Both the position numbers and the translations under genes were made by a program. The notes under the pieces were generated by a model that was not told the origin of the DNA, did no database searches, and worked only from the letters and a program-made list of their open reading frames with translations. A stretch of DNA of 64,000 bases from Streptomyces sclerotialus. GTDB lineage: Bacteria; Actinomycetota; Actinomycetes; Streptomycetales; Streptomycetaceae. Positions 43,103-52,941 of the stretch are shown in pieces. The DNA lies in the NCBI RefSeq assembly GCF_040907265.1, contig NZ_JBFOHP010000002.1, positions 6,138,001-6,202,000 of the forward strand. Direction: 5' to 3'. Positions within the stretch are counted from its first letter, which is position 1. Each line of letters opens with the position of its first letter.

Positions 43103-43873
43103 CTACGGAACCGGCAGCGTGCCGCCGATGCGCAGGGTCAGGTCGCGGGCGGTACGGGCGACCTGCTCGGCGATGCCCGTCCGCTGGTCCGCCGGTACCT
43201 CGGCGGCGGGGTACGTGACGGCCACCCCGGCGACCGGGTGCGCGCTGTGGTCCAGCACCGGCGCGGCGACCGAGGAGAATCCCGGGGTGACCTCGCCCTC
43301 CTCCGTGGCGTAGCCGCGGCGCCGCACCTCCACCAGCAGGTGGCGGAGCGCGGAGAGCGAGCCGGGACCGTGCCCGTGGCGGACCACGAAGGCGGACGGG
43401 TCCGGGAAGAGCGCGCGTACCTGGGCGTGCGGCAGCCGCGCCAGCATGGCCCGGCCGCTCGCCGTCAGGTGCGCGGGCAGCCGCACGCCGACCTCCGTCA
43501 CCAGCGGCGCCCGGCCCGGCGCCCGCTCCTCGATGACGTAGATGACCTCCCGGCCGTGCAGCACCGCGAGGTGCGCGCTGTGCCCCGTCCGGTCGACCAG
43601 GGCGGTGAGGGGCGCCCGGGCCAGCCGCTGGAAGGGCGCCTGACGGCTGTAGCCGGAGGCCAGCTCGAAGGCGCTGACGCCCAGGCCGTACCGCCGTTCG
43701 TCCGCCAGGTGCACCACGAAGCCGTCCTGGGCGAGGGTGTCGAGCAGGTGGTACGTCGTCGAACGGGGCAGTCCCACGTCGCGGCTGATCGCGGCCGCGG
43801 GGACCGGCCCGAGCTGGCCGGCGAGATACCGCAGGATCGCCAGGACCTGGGCGGCTGCGGGAACGATTGCCAT
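43103..43873 (-). CDS. IclR-family regulator, upstream of hutH
   Basis: This 256-aa protein has an N-terminal winged HTH (AAISRDVGLPRSTTYHLLDTL split across residues 26-48) and a C-terminal effector-binding GAF-like domain with [20 protein letters not shown] and TPGFSSVAAPVLD. It is divergent from hutH, sharing a 255-bp promoter region with the palindrome GTCTGG-GATA-CCAGAC, so it is the likely local regulator of histidine use. It is clearly paralogous to the IclR protein at 49039. The start at 43873 is the Met before AIVPAAAQVLAIL. Confidence 0.88.
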   Translation of the reverse strand: MAIVPAAAQVLAILRYLAGQLGPVPAAAISRDVGLPRSTTYHLLDTLAQDGFVVHLADERRYGLGVSAFELASGYSRQAPFQRLARAPLTALVDRTGHSAHLAVLHGREVIYVIEERAPGRAPLVTEVGVRLPAHLTASGRAMLARLPHAQVRALFPDPSAFVVRHGHGPGSLSALRHLLVEVRRRGYATEEGEVTPGFSSVAAPVLDHSAHPVAGVAVTYPAAEVPADQRTGIAEQVARTARDLTLRIGGTLPVP

Positions 43874-44057
43874 GCGATTGAGGTTAACCGGCGTCGGGGT
43901 GCGGTCCGGCGGCCTCGTGCGGCCGCCGGCTTCCGCCGTGGGGGTGCGGGAAGGCGGCCTCGTGCCGCGCCGTCGTGGTTGCTCGCGCAGTTCCCCGCGG
44001 CCCCTGACGGGGCGCTCCCCGAAGGGCGTCACCAAGGCGGCCACACCCCTCGCAAAC

Positions 44058-44073
44058 GTCTGGGATACCAGAC
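44058..44073. promoter_or_regulatory. Palindrome GTCTGG-GATA-CCAGAC in the IclR/hutH divergent promoter
   Basis: 6-bp perfect arms with a 4-bp centre, 56 nt upstream of hutH. A plausible operator for the IclR or HutC-type regulators of this cluster. Confidence 0.5.
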
Positions 44074-44128
44074 ACAATGCTCCTGTGGAGCCTGGAACAG
44101 CGGGTCTGACCTGGTGCTTCATTGAGGC

Positions 44129-45670
44129 ATGTCACCAGTAGTTGTCATTGATGTCGGCGCACTTTCCGCCGGCGACGTCGTGGCCGTCGCGCGCCACGAC
44201 GCCCCCGTCACGCTCTCCCCCGCAGCCCAGGAGGAGATCACCCGCAGCCGCAAGGTCATCGAGGCCCTGGCCGACGACGTCACCCCGCACTACGGCGTCT
44301 CCACCGGCTTCGGCGCCCTCGCCACCCGCCACATCCCCACCGAACTCCGTGCTCAGCTCCAGCGCAGCCTGGTCCGCTCGCACGCCGCGGGCTCCGGCCC
44401 CGAGGTCGAGCGCGAGGTGGTACGCGCGCTCATGCTGCTGCGCCTGTCCACCCTCGCCACCGGCCGTACCGGTGTCCGCCTGGAGACCGCCGAGGCGTAC
44501 GCCGCGCTGCTCAACGCCGGCATCACCCCGGTCGTCCGCGAGTACGGTTCGCTCGGCTGCTCCGGCGACCTCGCCCCGCTCGCCCACTGCGCGCTCGCCG
44601 TCATGGGTGAGGGCGAGGTCCGCGACGCCGACGGCGAGCTGCGCCCGGCCGCCGAGGCGCTCGCCGCCGCCGGCATCGCGCCGGTCACCCTGCACGAGAA
44701 GGAGGGCCTGGCCCTCATCAACGGCACCGACGGGATGCTCGGCACCCTCGTCCTGGCCGCCCACGACCTGCGTCGCCTGCTCGCCACCGCGGACATCAGC
44801 GCCGCCATGAGCGTCGAGGGCCAGCTCGGCACGGACGCGGTCTTCGCCGCCGACCTCCAGGCCCTGCGCCCGCACCCCGGCCAGGCCGACAGCGCCGCGA
44901 ACCTGCGCGCCGTCCTCGCCGACTCCGCGATCGTCGCCAGCCACCGCGGCCCGGAGTGCACCCGCGTCCAGGACGCGTACTCGCTCCGCTGCTCGCCCCA
45001 GGTGCACGGCACCGCGCGGGACACCCTCGGCCACGCCGAGCTGGTGGCCTCCCGCGAGCTGGCCGCCGCCGTCGACAACCCCGTCGTCACCCTCGACGGC
45101 CGCGTCGAGTCCAACGGCAACTTCCACGGCGCCCCCGTCGCCGCCGTCCTGGACTTCCTCGCGATCTCCGTCGCGGACGTCGCCTCGATAGCGGAGCGCC
45201 GTACGGACCGCTTCCTGGACGTGGCCCGCAACCACGGCCTCAACGCGTTCCTCGCCGACGACCCCGGCGTCGACTCCGGCCACATGATCGCCCAGTACAC
45301 CCAGGCCGCCATCGTGTCCGAGCTCAAGCGGCTCGCGGCGCCCGCCTCCGTGGACTCCATCCCGTCCTCCGCCATGCAGGAGGACCACGTCTCCATGGGC
45401 TGGGCCGCGGCCCGCAAGCTGCGCAAGGCCCTCGACGGCCTCACCCGCGTGCTCGCGATCGAGCTCCTCACCGCGGCCCGCGCCCTGGACCTCCGCGCCC
45501 CGCTCACCCCGGCCCCCGCCACCGCCGCGGTCGTCGCCGGTCTGCGCGCCGACGTGCAGGGCCCCGGCACCGACCGCTACCTCGCCCCCGAGATCGAGGC
45601 GGCCGTGCAGTACGTGGCCTCGGGCGAGGCCCTGCGCGCTGCCGAGTCGGTCGCCGGCCGGCTCCGCTGA
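44129..45670 (+). CDS. hutH: Histidine ammonia-lyase
   Basis: This 513-aa enzyme converts L-histidine to trans-urocanate and ammonia, the first step of histidine catabolism. The MIO cofactor forms from GCSGDLAPL (Cys144-Ser145-Gly146); actinobacterial enzymes use Cys-Ser-Gly where Pseudomonas has Ala-Ser-Gly. Other family motifs are [15 protein letters not shown] with the catalytic Tyr, [18 protein letters not shown] and [13 protein letters not shown]. hutU follows 35 nt later, giving a hutHU operon. Confidence 0.96.
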   Translation: MSPVVVIDVGALSAGDVVAVARHDAPVTLSPAAQEEITRSRKVIEALADDVTPHYGVSTGFGALATRHIPTELRAQLQRSLVRSHAAGSGPEVEREVVRALMLLRLSTLATGRTGVRLETAEAYAALLNAGITPVVREYGSLGCSGDLAPLAHCALAVMGEGEVRDADGELRPAAEALAAAGIAPVTLHEKEGLALINGTDGMLGTLVLAAHDLRRLLATADISAAMSVEGQLGTDAVFAADLQALRPHPGQADSAANLRAVLADSAIVASHRGPECTRVQDAYSLRCSPQVHGTARDTLGHAELVASRELAAAVDNPVVTLDGRVESNGNFHGAPVAAVLDFLAISVADVASIAERRTDRFLDVARNHGLNAFLADDPGVDSGHMIAQYTQAAIVSELKRLAAPASVDSIPSSAMQEDHVSMGWAAARKLRKALDGLTRVLAIELLTAARALDLRAPLTPAPATAAVVAGLRADVQGPGTDRYLAPEIEAAVQYVASGEALRAAESVAGRLR

Positions 45671-45705
45671 CACCCGGCCACTCCACACTCCGAAAGGACA
45701 ACACC

Positions 45706-47370
45706 ATGACAGGTCCCCGCCCCGTCCGTGCCGCCCGCGGCACCGACCTCTCCGCTCTCGGCTGGCAGCAGGAGGCCGCCCTGCGGATGCTGCAGAACAA
45801 TCTGGATCCGGAGGTGGCCGAGCATCCGGACAAGCTGGTGGTCTACGGCGGGACCGGTAAGGCGGCGCGGGACTGGCGCTCGTTCGATGCGATGGTGCGT
45901 ACGCTGCGGTCGCTGAAGCAGGACGAGACGATGCTGGTGCAGTCGGGCCGTCCGGTGGGTGTGATGCAGACCCATGAGTGGGCGCCGCGGGTGCTGATCG
46001 CCAACTCCAACCTGGTGGGGGACTGGGCGAACTGGGAGGAGTTCCGGCGGCTGGAGCAGCTGGGGCTGACGATGTACGGGCAGATGACGGCCGGTTCGTG
46101 GATCTACATCGGTACCCAGGGCATTCTGCAGGGCACGTACGAGACGTTCGCGGCGGTGGCGGCGAAGAAGTTCGGCGGCACCCTGGCGGGCACGATCACG
46201 CTGACGGCGGGGCTGGGCGGGATGGGCGGTGCCCAGCCGCTGGCGGTGACGATGAACGACGGCGTGGCGATCTGTATCGACTGCGATCCGCGGGCGATCG
46301 AGCGGCGGATCGAGCACCGGTACCTGGATGTGAAGGCCGACGATCTGGCGCAGGCGCTGCAGCTGGCCACCGAGGCCCGCGATGCGCGCAAGCCGCTGTC
46401 GATCGGGCTGCTGGGCAATGCGGCGGAGCTGCTGCCGCGGATGCTGGCCGAGGGCGCGCCGATCGACATCGTCACCGACCAGACCTCCGCGCACGATCCG
46501 CTGTCCTACCTGCCGGTGGGCGTGGCGTTCGAGGACATGGCGGAGGCGGCGGCGAAGGATCCGGCCGGGTTCACCATCCGTGCCCGGGAGTCCATGGCCC
46601 GGCACGTGGAGGCGATGGTGGGCTTCATGGACGCGGGGGCGGAGGTCTTCGACTACGGCAACTCCATCCGGGGCGAGGCGCAGCTCGCCGGGTACGACCG
46701 CGCGTTTGCCTTCCCCGGTTTCGTGCCGGCCTATATCCGGCCGTTGTTCTGTGAGGGTAAGGGGCCCTTCCGGTGGGCGGCGCTGTCGGGTGATCCGAAG
46801 GACATCGCCGCCACGGACAAGGCGATCCTGGAGTTGTTCCCGGAGAACGAGTCGCTGGCCCGGTGGATCAAGATGGCCGGGGAGCGGGTGCACTTCCAGG
46901 GGCTGCCGGCGCGGATCTGCTGGCTGGGGTACGGGGAGCGGGACAAGGCCGGTGAGCGGTTCAACGAGATGGTGGCGTCCGGTGAGCTGCGGGCGCCGCT
47001 GGCCATCGGCCGGGACCATCTGGACTGCGGTTCGGTGGCCTCGCCCTACCGGGAGACCGAGGCCATGCTCGACGGCTCCGACGCCATCGCGGACTGGCCC
47101 CTCCTCAACGCCATGGTCAACGTCGCCTCCGGTGCGTCCTGGGTGTCGTTGCACCACGGTGGCGGGGTCGGCATGGGGCGGTCGATCCATGCGGGTCAGG
47201 TGTCCGTCGCCGACGGCACCAAGCTCGCGGGCGAGAAGATCCGCCGGGTGCTGACGAACGACCCCGGTATGGGGGTCATCCGGCACGTCGACGCCGGATA
47301 CGACATCGCCGACACGGTTGCCGACGAGCGGGGCGTGCGTATCCCGATGCGCGAGGCTCCCTCCGCGTAA
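45706..47370 (+). CDS. hutU: Urocanate hydratase
   Basis: This 554-aa enzyme hydrates urocanate to imidazolonepropionate using tightly bound NAD+ as electrophile. Signature elements: [26 protein letters not shown] region, [12 protein letters not shown], and [16 protein letters not shown] with the active-site Cys. AAAGGA lies 8 nt before the ATG. The next enzyme, HutI (imidazolonepropionase), is not in this window. A strong hairpin follows. Confidence 0.96.
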   Translation: MTGPRPVRAARGTDLSALGWQQEAALRMLQNNLDPEVAEHPDKLVVYGGTGKAARDWRSFDAMVRTLRSLKQDETMLVQSGRPVGVMQTHEWAPRVLIANSNLVGDWANWEEFRRLEQLGLTMYGQMTAGSWIYIGTQGILQGTYETFAAVAAKKFGGTLAGTITLTAGLGGMGGAQPLAVTMNDGVAICIDCDPRAIERRIEHRYLDVKADDLAQALQLATEARDARKPLSIGLLGNAAELLPRMLAEGAPIDIVTDQTSAHDPLSYLPVGVAFEDMAEAAAKDPAGFTIRARESMARHVEAMVGFMDAGAEVFDYGNSIRGEAQLAGYDRAFAFPGFVPAYIRPLFCEGKGPFRWAALSGDPKDIAATDKAILELFPENESLARWIKMAGERVHFQGLPARICWLGYGERDKAGERFNEMVASGELRAPLAIGRDHLDCGSVASPYRETEAMLDGSDAIADWPLLNAMVNVASGASWVSLHHGGGVGMGRSIHAGQVSVADGTKLAGEKIRRVLTNDPGMGVIRHVDAGYDIADTVADERGVRIPMREAPSA

Positions 47371-47383
47371 CCGTTCCCCGTCG

Positions 47384-47419
47384 GGAAAGGCCGCCGCCGA
47401 TGACGTCGGCGGCCTTTCC
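47384..47419. terminator. Bidirectional terminator after hutU
   Basis: A 13-bp perfect stem (GGAAAGGCCGCCG / CGGCGGCCTTTCC) with TTT on both arms lies between convergent hutU and the permease gene. Confidence 0.88.
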
Positions 47420-47437
47420 CTTCACGTCCGGGGCCCG

Positions 47438-48853
47438 TCAGGCCCCGGCGTTCTCCCGGGCCTCGGCTGGCGCGTTCTCCGCGGCGGCCGGTGCGGCGGA
47501 ACGAGGACGGACCCAGAGGAAATGAACCACCGACAGCAGAGCCAGCCACACGGCCCCGACGATCAGCGCGATTCGGGTGCTCGCGGAAAAGGCGAGCAGC
47601 ACCAGCACGGCTGCCATGAACACCATGGCGACGATCTGCCCGTACGGCCAGAACGGGACCTTGTAGGCGAGTCCGGCCACTTCCTCCCGGGACATCTTCC
47701 GGCGTGCCGCGTACTGCGTGGCCAGAATCATCAGCCATACCCAGACGGTGGCGAAGGTGGCTATCGAGGAGATGATGAGGAAGACGCGGTCGGGTATCAG
47801 GTAGTTCAGCACCACGCCGAGCAGCAGCGAACCGATCATGATGCCGACGGTCAGGGTCGGCACGCCGTTGCGCGAGAGCCGGCGCATGACCGACGGGGCC
47901 TGGCGGCGCTCGGCCATGCCGTACATGACGCGGCCCGCGGCGAAGATGTCGCTGTTGATGGCGGAGAGCGCGGCGGCCACCACGACGACGTTCAGGACGG
48001 CGGCGGCGGACTTGATGCCGAGCCCGGCGAAGATCTGCACGAACGGGCTGGCGTCCGAGCCGATCTCCTGCCACGGGTTCAGCGACATGATGACGGCGAG
48101 GGTCAGTACGTAGAACAGCACGATGCGCAGCGGGATGGAATTCACCGCGCTGGGGATCGTCTTCTCCGGATTCTCGGCCTCGCCCGCCGTGACGCCGATG
48201 ATCTCGGTGCCGCCGAAGGCGAACATCACGACCGCGAAGGACAGGACGAATCCCTGGACGCCGTGCGCGAAGAATCCGCCGTTGTCCCAGAGGTTGGACA
48301 CTCCGACATGCGTCCCACCGCCGCCGATGCCCAGGACGAGAAGGGCGAGACCGGCCACGATCATCGCGCAGATGGCCACGATCTTCACGAGCGAGAGCCA
48401 GAATTCCAGCTCGCCGAAGACCTTCACGGGGAAGAGGTTCAGAATGCCGATGACGCCGATCGCGGCGAGCAGCCAGATCCAGCGCGGTACGTCGGGGAAC
48501 CAGAATCCCATGTAGACGCCGAGCGCGGTGATGTCGGCGATACAGACGATGACCATTTCGAAGGCGAAGGTCCAGCCGGTCGTGAAGCCCGCCAGCCGCC
48601 CCAGGTGCCGGGTCGCGTACTCGCCGAAGGAGCCGGCGGTGGGGTGGTTCACCGCCATCTCGCCGAGGGAGCGCAGGACGAGGAAGACGGCCCCGCCGCC
48701 GATCAGGTAGGCCAGCAGCACCGCGGGGCCGCCGGCCTGGATGGCTTCCGAGGAGCCGTAGAAGAGCCCGGTGCCGATGGCCGACCCGAGGGCGATGAAT
48801 CGGATGTGCCGGGACCTCAGCCCTCGCTGCAAGGTCGTTTTTTCGGTGCTCAC
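47438..48853 (-). CDS. AAT-type amino acid permease, probable hut permease
   Basis: This 471-aa transporter has about 12 membrane helices and the AAT signatures [20 protein letters not shown] and [20 protein letters not shown]. It fits the AroP/LysP/ProY group that includes HutT histidine permeases. Location within a hut cluster makes histidine or urocanate the likely substrate. The start is GTG 48853 after GAGAGGG. Upstream, 48962-48983 holds TGTATA repeats that may bind the divergent IclR regulator. Confidence 0.88.
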   Translation of the reverse strand: MSTEKTTLQRGLRSRHIRFIALGSAIGTGLFYGSSEAIQAGGPAVLLAYLIGGGAVFLVLRSLGEMAVNHPTAGSFGEYATRHLGRLAGFTTGWTFAFEMVIVCIADITALGVYMGFWFPDVPRWIWLLAAIGVIGILNLFPVKVFGELEFWLSLVKIVAICAMIVAGLALLVLGIGGGGTHVGVSNLWDNGGFFAHGVQGFVLSFAVVMFAFGGTEIIGVTAGEAENPEKTIPSAVNSIPLRIVLFYVLTLAVIMSLNPWQEIGSDASPFVQIFAGLGIKSAAAVLNVVVVAAALSAINSDIFAAGRVMYGMAERRQAPSVMRRLSRNGVPTLTVGIMIGSLLLGVVLNYLIPDRVFLIISSIATFATVWVWLMILATQYAARRKMSREEVAGLAYKVPFWPYGQIVAMVFMAAVLVLLAFSASTRIALIVGAVWLALLSVVHFLWVRPRSAAPAAAENAPAEARENAGA

Positions 48854-48961
48854 AAGATGCCCTCTCCTTCGGGAACAGCACGCCCGTCCCTGGCGTGCGA
48901 CATGGGCCGTTGCCTGGCGGGAGCGGCTGTCGTCGCGTCTCACTTGACCACAGGCGCCGCA

Positions 48962-48985
48962 TGTATATGCCTGTATAGACAGGAC
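48962..48985. promoter_or_regulatory. TGTATA direct repeat and CCTGT-ATAG-ACAGG palindrome
   Basis: TGTATA at 48962 and 48972 repeats with a 10-nt period; the second copy sits in the palindrome CCTGTATAGACAGG (48970-48983). The gap between the permease and the IclR gene is 185 bp. The half TGTCTATACA resembles HutC/GntR-type operators. Confidence 0.5.
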
Positions 48986-49038
48986 CGTCAAGAGTCGATC
49001 CGGGGAGTGGGCGGGGCCGCGGGGCAGGGGGCGCGGCG

Positions 49039-49854
49039 ATGAGGGAGCCCGGTACGGCGGCAGCCGCCTCCAGCACCTCGCCGGCCGTCGGCCGCGCGCT
49101 GGACATCCTCACCCACCTCGCCGGCCGCTCCGGCCCCGTACGCGTCGCGACGCTCGCCCGCGACCTCGGCATCCCGCGCTCGTCGGCGTACCACATCCTC
49201 ACCGTGCTGGCCGGGCGCGGCTTCGTCACCTACCTCCCGCACGAGCAGGCCTACGGGCTGGGCGTCGCCGCCTTCGAGATCGGCTCCGCCTACCTCCGGC
49301 ACGAACCGCTCGAACGGCTGGCCCGCCCGATCCTGCGCACCCTCGCGACCCGCCTCGCCCAGCCGGTCCACCTCGGGGTGCTGCACGGCGCGGAGACCGT
49401 GTACCTGCTCAAGGAGCAGCCCGCGGAGGGACGGCCGGGCGCCGCCGCGGTCCCGCTGGTCACCGAGGTCGGCGTCCGGCTCCCGGCGCACCTCACGGCC
49501 AGCGGCCGGGCGCTCCTCGCCCACGTCGGCGAGGCCCAGCTCAAGGCGCTCTTCCCGCGCCCCGGCGATCTCATCACCCGTACCGGCAAGGGCCCCCGGT
49601 CGCTGGGCGAACTGCGCGACCTGCTGGCCAGGGACCGGGCGCGCGGCTGGTCGGAGGAGACCGAGCTGATCTCGGCGGGCTTCCGGTCGGTCGGGGTGGC
49701 GGCGTTCGACCACCACGGGCGGCCCGTCGCGGCCCTCAGCAGCACCTGGTACCGCCACCACCGGCCGCGCGACGAGGCGTACGTACGCGACCTGCTGCGC
49801 AAGGGCGCGGCCCGGCTGACGCACGCGGTCTCGGGACGCGCGCCCGCCCCGTAG
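49039..49854 (+). CDS. IclR-family regulator, second paralog of the hut cluster
   Basis: This 271-aa protein has a winged HTH ([35 protein letters not shown]) and an effector domain with [20 protein letters not shown], a stretch nearly identical to the IclR protein at 43103. It is divergent from the permease gene and so probably regulates it. The two paralogs bracket the hutH-hutU-permease block, suggesting duplication of an ancestral regulator. Confidence 0.9.
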   Translation: MREPGTAAAASSTSPAVGRALDILTHLAGRSGPVRVATLARDLGIPRSSAYHILTVLAGRGFVTYLPHEQAYGLGVAAFEIGSAYLRHEPLERLARPILRTLATRLAQPVHLGVLHGAETVYLLKEQPAEGRPGAAAVPLVTEVGVRLPAHLTASGRALLAHVGEAQLKALFPRPGDLITRTGKGPRSLGELRDLLARDRARGWSEETELISAGFRSVGVAAFDHHGRPVAALSSTWYRHHRPRDEAYVRDLLRKGAARLTHAVSGRAPAP

Positions 49855-49885
49855 GACGCCCCGTAGGACGGCCCGCAGAACGGGC

Positions 49886-50650
49886 TCAGCGGTTGTCGAA
49901 GGTGCCCTGGAGCCGGTAGCGGGAGCCCGGGTGCAGCAGCCGCGCGATGCTCACCAGCGCGTCGCCCGACCAGGTGCGGCGGTGGATCAGCAGGCACGGC
50001 TCGGACTCGGGCACGCCGAGGACCGCGCACTCCTCCGCCGACGGCAGCACCGCCTCCACCACGTGCTCGCCCTTGCCCAGCGGCGCCACCTCAGACAGGA
50101 ACGTGAAGGGGGTACGCCGGGTGAAGTCCTGTTCCAGATAGCCGGGCGCGAAGTCCGGATGGACGTACCGGTCCTCCAGCTGGATCGCCACGTCGTCCTC
50201 GAAGTGCACCACCCGGGACCGGAAGACCCGGCGCCCGGCGCCCGGCCCGAACTGCGCGCCGACCTCCGCGTCGGCGGTCTCCGCGCGTACGTACAGCACC
50301 TCGGCGCGGTACCGGTGCCCGCGATGGCGCACCTCGTCGGCGATGTTGTGCACCTCCACCAGCGCCGAACTGCCCTTGTGCAGCGCCACGAAGCTGCCCA
50401 CGCCCATCACCCGGCGGATCAGGCCCTGGGCGGCCAGCTCCCGCAGCGCGCGGTTCACCGTCATCCGGGACAGCCCCAGCGACGCGACGAACTGGCTCTC
50501 CGACGGGAGCGCGTCCCCCTCCCGCCACCGCCCGCTCATGATCTGCTCGGTCACGAGGTCCTTCACGCGCTGGTACGCGGGCACGGAACGGGACGCCTGC
50601 TCGTGGTACCGCCGCGCGAGGTCGGCCACCTCACCGGCCAAGCCGTTCAC
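49886..50650 (-). CDS. hutC: HutC-type GntR regulator (UTRA domain)
   Basis: This 254-aa protein has an N-terminal GntR winged HTH (PAYQRVKDLVTEQIMSGRW, LPSESQFVASLGLSRMTVNR) and a C-terminal UTRA effector domain (about 95-245) with VVHFEDDVAIQLEDRYVHP. In proteobacteria HutC represses hut genes and responds to urocanate. It is divergent from hutG, which supports the same role here. GTG 50650 is chosen for GAGGGA upstream; GTG 50662 is an alternative adding four residues. Confidence 0.9.
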   Translation of the reverse strand: MNGLAGEVADLARRYHEQASRSVPAYQRVKDLVTEQIMSGRWREGDALPSESQFVASLGLSRMTVNRALRELAAQGLIRRVMGVGSFVALHKGSSALVEVHNIADEVRHRGHRYRAEVLYVRAETADAEVGAQFGPGAGRRVFRSRVVHFEDDVAIQLEDRYVHPDFAPGYLEQDFTRRTPFTFLSEVAPLGKGEHVVEAVLPSAEECAVLGVPESEPCLLIHRRTWSGDALVSIARLLHPGSRYRLQGTFDNR

Positions 50651-50714
50651 CGTCCCTCGCACTCGTGGTCACACGCTCCTCGCGGGTGACGCGGGCACCG
50701 GAATCCTAGTGGGT

Positions 50715-50726
50715 CTCGGATCCGAG
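50715..50726. promoter_or_regulatory. Palindrome CTCGGATCCGAG between hutC and hutG
   Basis: A perfect 12-bp palindrome, 65 bp from the hutC start and 78 bp from the hutG start. Possible HutC operator, but it differs from the other palindromes in the cluster. Confidence 0.35.
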
Positions 50727-50803
50727 GAACCGGGCCGCCCGTACTGGTCCGCCGGCCGGTACGCGGGTGTGATGGCGGCGGAACACCGAGGAGCTGAGGA
50801 ACC

Positions 50804-51886
50804 GTGACGAGCACCGTGCAGCAGGCCGCCCGCGCCATCGACCCGGACCCGGGCCGGGGCCCCGGCACCGGACCCGACCCGGGCACGCACCCGGAGCCGG
50901 CGGTGGACGCCGCCGCCGAACCGTGGACCGGCCGCGACGACGGCCCCGGCACCGAGCACCTGCGCTGGCACCACGCGGTGACGCCGTACCCGGCCACCGG
51001 CCAGGCCGGGGACCGGCACCGGAGCGCGGCCGGCGACCGGGACGCCGCCTTCGTGGGCTTCCGCAGCGACGAGGGCGTACGCCGCAACAAGGGTCGGCCG
51101 GGCGCGGCCGACGGCCCCGGAGCGCTGCGCCGCGCGCTCGCCCCGATGGCGCTGCAGACGCCGCTGCGCGCGCTCGACGCCGGGGACGTCGAGGTACGCG
51201 ACGGCGACCTGGAGGCCGGGCAGCGCCGCCTGGGCCGCGCCGTCGCCGCCCTCCTCGACCGCGGCCGCCCGGTGGCCGTGCTGGGCGGCGGCCACGAGCT
51301 CGCGTACGGCAGCTACCTCGGACTGGCGGGCAGCCGTGCGCTGCGCGACGGCGCCCGCCTCGGCGTGCTCAACCTCGACGCCCACTTCGACCTGCGCGAC
51401 GACGTCCGGCCCAGCTCCGGCACGCCGTTCCTGCAGATGGCGGCGGACGAGGAGGCCAGGGGCCGGGAGCTGAACTACTGGGTGCTCGGGGTGAGCGCGC
51501 CGAGCAACACCGAGCGGCTGTACCGCACCGCCGACCGGCTCGGCGTGCGCTACCTCCCCGACACCGGCTGCGGCCTGCTGAGCATGCACCGCGTCGACGC
51601 CTTCGTGGACGACTTCCTCGCGAGCTGCGACCTGGTGCACCTCAGCATCGACCTGGACGTCCTGCCCGCGGCCGTGGCACCGGGCGTCAGCGCCCCCGCC
51701 GCGTACGGGGTCCCGCTGGAGGTGGTGGAACACGTCTGCGCCAAGGTCGCCACGAGCGGGCAGCTGGCCGTCTGCGACGTCGCCGAGCTCAACCCGGACC
51801 TGGACACCGACCACCGCACGGCCCGCACCGGCGCCCGCCTGGTCCACCGCGTCCTGACCGGAGCCGCCGGCGTCCGTCAGGCGTGA
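50804..51886 (+). CDS. hutG: Formimidoylglutamase (arginase family)
   Basis: This 360-aa Mn2+ enzyme hydrolyses N-formimidoyl-L-glutamate to glutamate and formamide, the last step of the HutG route. Metal ligands are all present: GGGHELAYG, NLDAHFDLRDD and SIDLDVLPAAVAPGVSAP. An N-terminal ~45-residue Pro/Gly/Asp-rich extension precedes the catalytic domain. GTG start at 50804 after GAGGAAC. Its 3' end overlaps the convergent histidine kinase gene by 10 nt. Confidence 0.93.
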   Translation: MTSTVQQAARAIDPDPGRGPGTGPDPGTHPEPAVDAAAEPWTGRDDGPGTEHLRWHHAVTPYPATGQAGDRHRSAAGDRDAAFVGFRSDEGVRRNKGRPGAADGPGALRRALAPMALQTPLRALDAGDVEVRDGDLEAGQRRLGRAVAALLDRGRPVAVLGGGHELAYGSYLGLAGSRALRDGARLGVLNLDAHFDLRDDVRPSSGTPFLQMAADEEARGRELNYWVLGVSAPSNTERLYRTADRLGVRYLPDTGCGLLSMHRVDAFVDDFLASCDLVHLSIDLDVLPAAVAPGVSAPAAYGVPLEVVEHVCAKVATSGQLAVCDVAELNPDLDTDHRTARTGARLVHRVLTGAAGVRQA

Positions 51887-52941
51887 GGACCGCCGGCCGG
51901 GTCCGCACCGCGGCTCCCGTCGCCGGCCGGTGCCCGGGGGAGCCGCAGCCGGAAACACGCACCGCCGCCCGGAACCGGTTCGTACCAGGCGTCGCCGCGG
52001 TTCGCCCGGGCCAGGCTGCGTACCACCCACAGGCCGAGCCCCGTGCCCTCGCTCTGCCGCTCGGTGCCCGGTGCCCGGCTGAACCGCTTGAACAGGTGCG
52101 GTACGAAATCCTCCGGTACCCCGTCACCGTGGTCGCGCACCGACACCCTCAGCCACTGACGGTCCTTGGCCGCCGCCCGGACCTCGATCGGCGGCCGGCC
52201 GTAGGCGAAGGCGTTCTCCAGGATGTTGGCGAGCATCTCCGCGAAGGCGGCCCGGTCCACCTGCGCGACCAGGTCGGCCGGGCACGTCAGCCGCACCTCG
52301 TCGGCCCGCTCGACGATGTCACCCAGGCGTTCGACCAGGAACGGCAGCACGGGAATCCTCTCGGGCGCCGCGTGCGGCCCGGCGGCATCGAGCCGCGCGG
52401 CGGTGAGCAGCTTGCGCACCAGGTTCTGGAGGTGGGCGGTGCGCTCGGCGATCCGTTCCACCGCCTCGTCCCGCTTCTTGTCCGGGAGCACGGCCCGGGT
52501 GTCGCGGAGCAGGTCGACGAGGACGGCGATCGTGGCCAGCGGGTTGTGCAGCTGGTGCGCCGCCACCGCCACGATGACGTTCTGCCGCTCCAGCGCCGCC
52601 TTCAGCGCACGTTCGGTCTGCCGCCTGCGGGTGATGTCGCGCAGCGCCGCGACGTAGAGCTTGCGGTCCTCCAGGAGCGCGGTGGTGACCCGCATCTCCA
52701 CCACCCGGGTACCGCCTTCCGGCAGCATCAGGTCGATGGTCGTCTCTCCGGTGACGAGCGGGAAGCCGAAGTCGGAGCCGACCAGCCGGTCGGCCGGGCG
52801 GCGGAACAGCTCCTCGGCCGCCGGGTTGCAGAGCACCACCCGGCCGTCCTCGTCGACCGCGAGGATGCCGTCCGCCGCCACCGCGACGACCACCTGATGG
52901 AGGTGGTCGTCATCGGCACCGGGGCGGCCGCTGTCAGCCAT
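51877..52941 (-). CDS. PAS-domain sensor histidine kinase, third gene of the kai operon
   Basis: This 354-aa soluble kinase has a PAS domain (about 14-120, VVAVAADGILAVDEDGRVVL), a HisKA helix pair with AHQLHNPLATI (phospho-His followed by the conserved Pro) and HATPase_c with ENAFAYG and GTGLGLWVV. There is no membrane segment. Its start overlaps the kaiC-like stop by 8 nt, so its output is tied to KaiC production. The cognate regulator is probably the NarL-type protein divergently encoded at 54954. Unlike cyanobacterial SasA it has no KaiB-like N-domain. Confidence 0.9.
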   Translation of the reverse strand: MADSGRPGADDDHLHQVVVAVAADGILAVDEDGRVVLCNPAAEELFRRPADRLVGSDFGFPLVTGETTIDLMLPEGGTRVVEMRVTTALLEDRKLYVAALRDITRRRQTERALKAALERQNVIVAVAAHQLHNPLATIAVLVDLLRDTRAVLPDKKRDEAVERIAERTAHLQNLVRKLLTAARLDAAGPHAAPERIPVLPFLVERLGDIVERADEVRLTCPADLVAQVDRAAFAEMLANILENAFAYGRPPIEVRAAAKDRQWLRVSVRDHGDGVPEDFVPHLFKRFSRAPGTERQSEGTGLGLWVVRSLARANRGDAWYEPVPGGGACFRLRLPRAPAGDGSRGADPAGGPHA

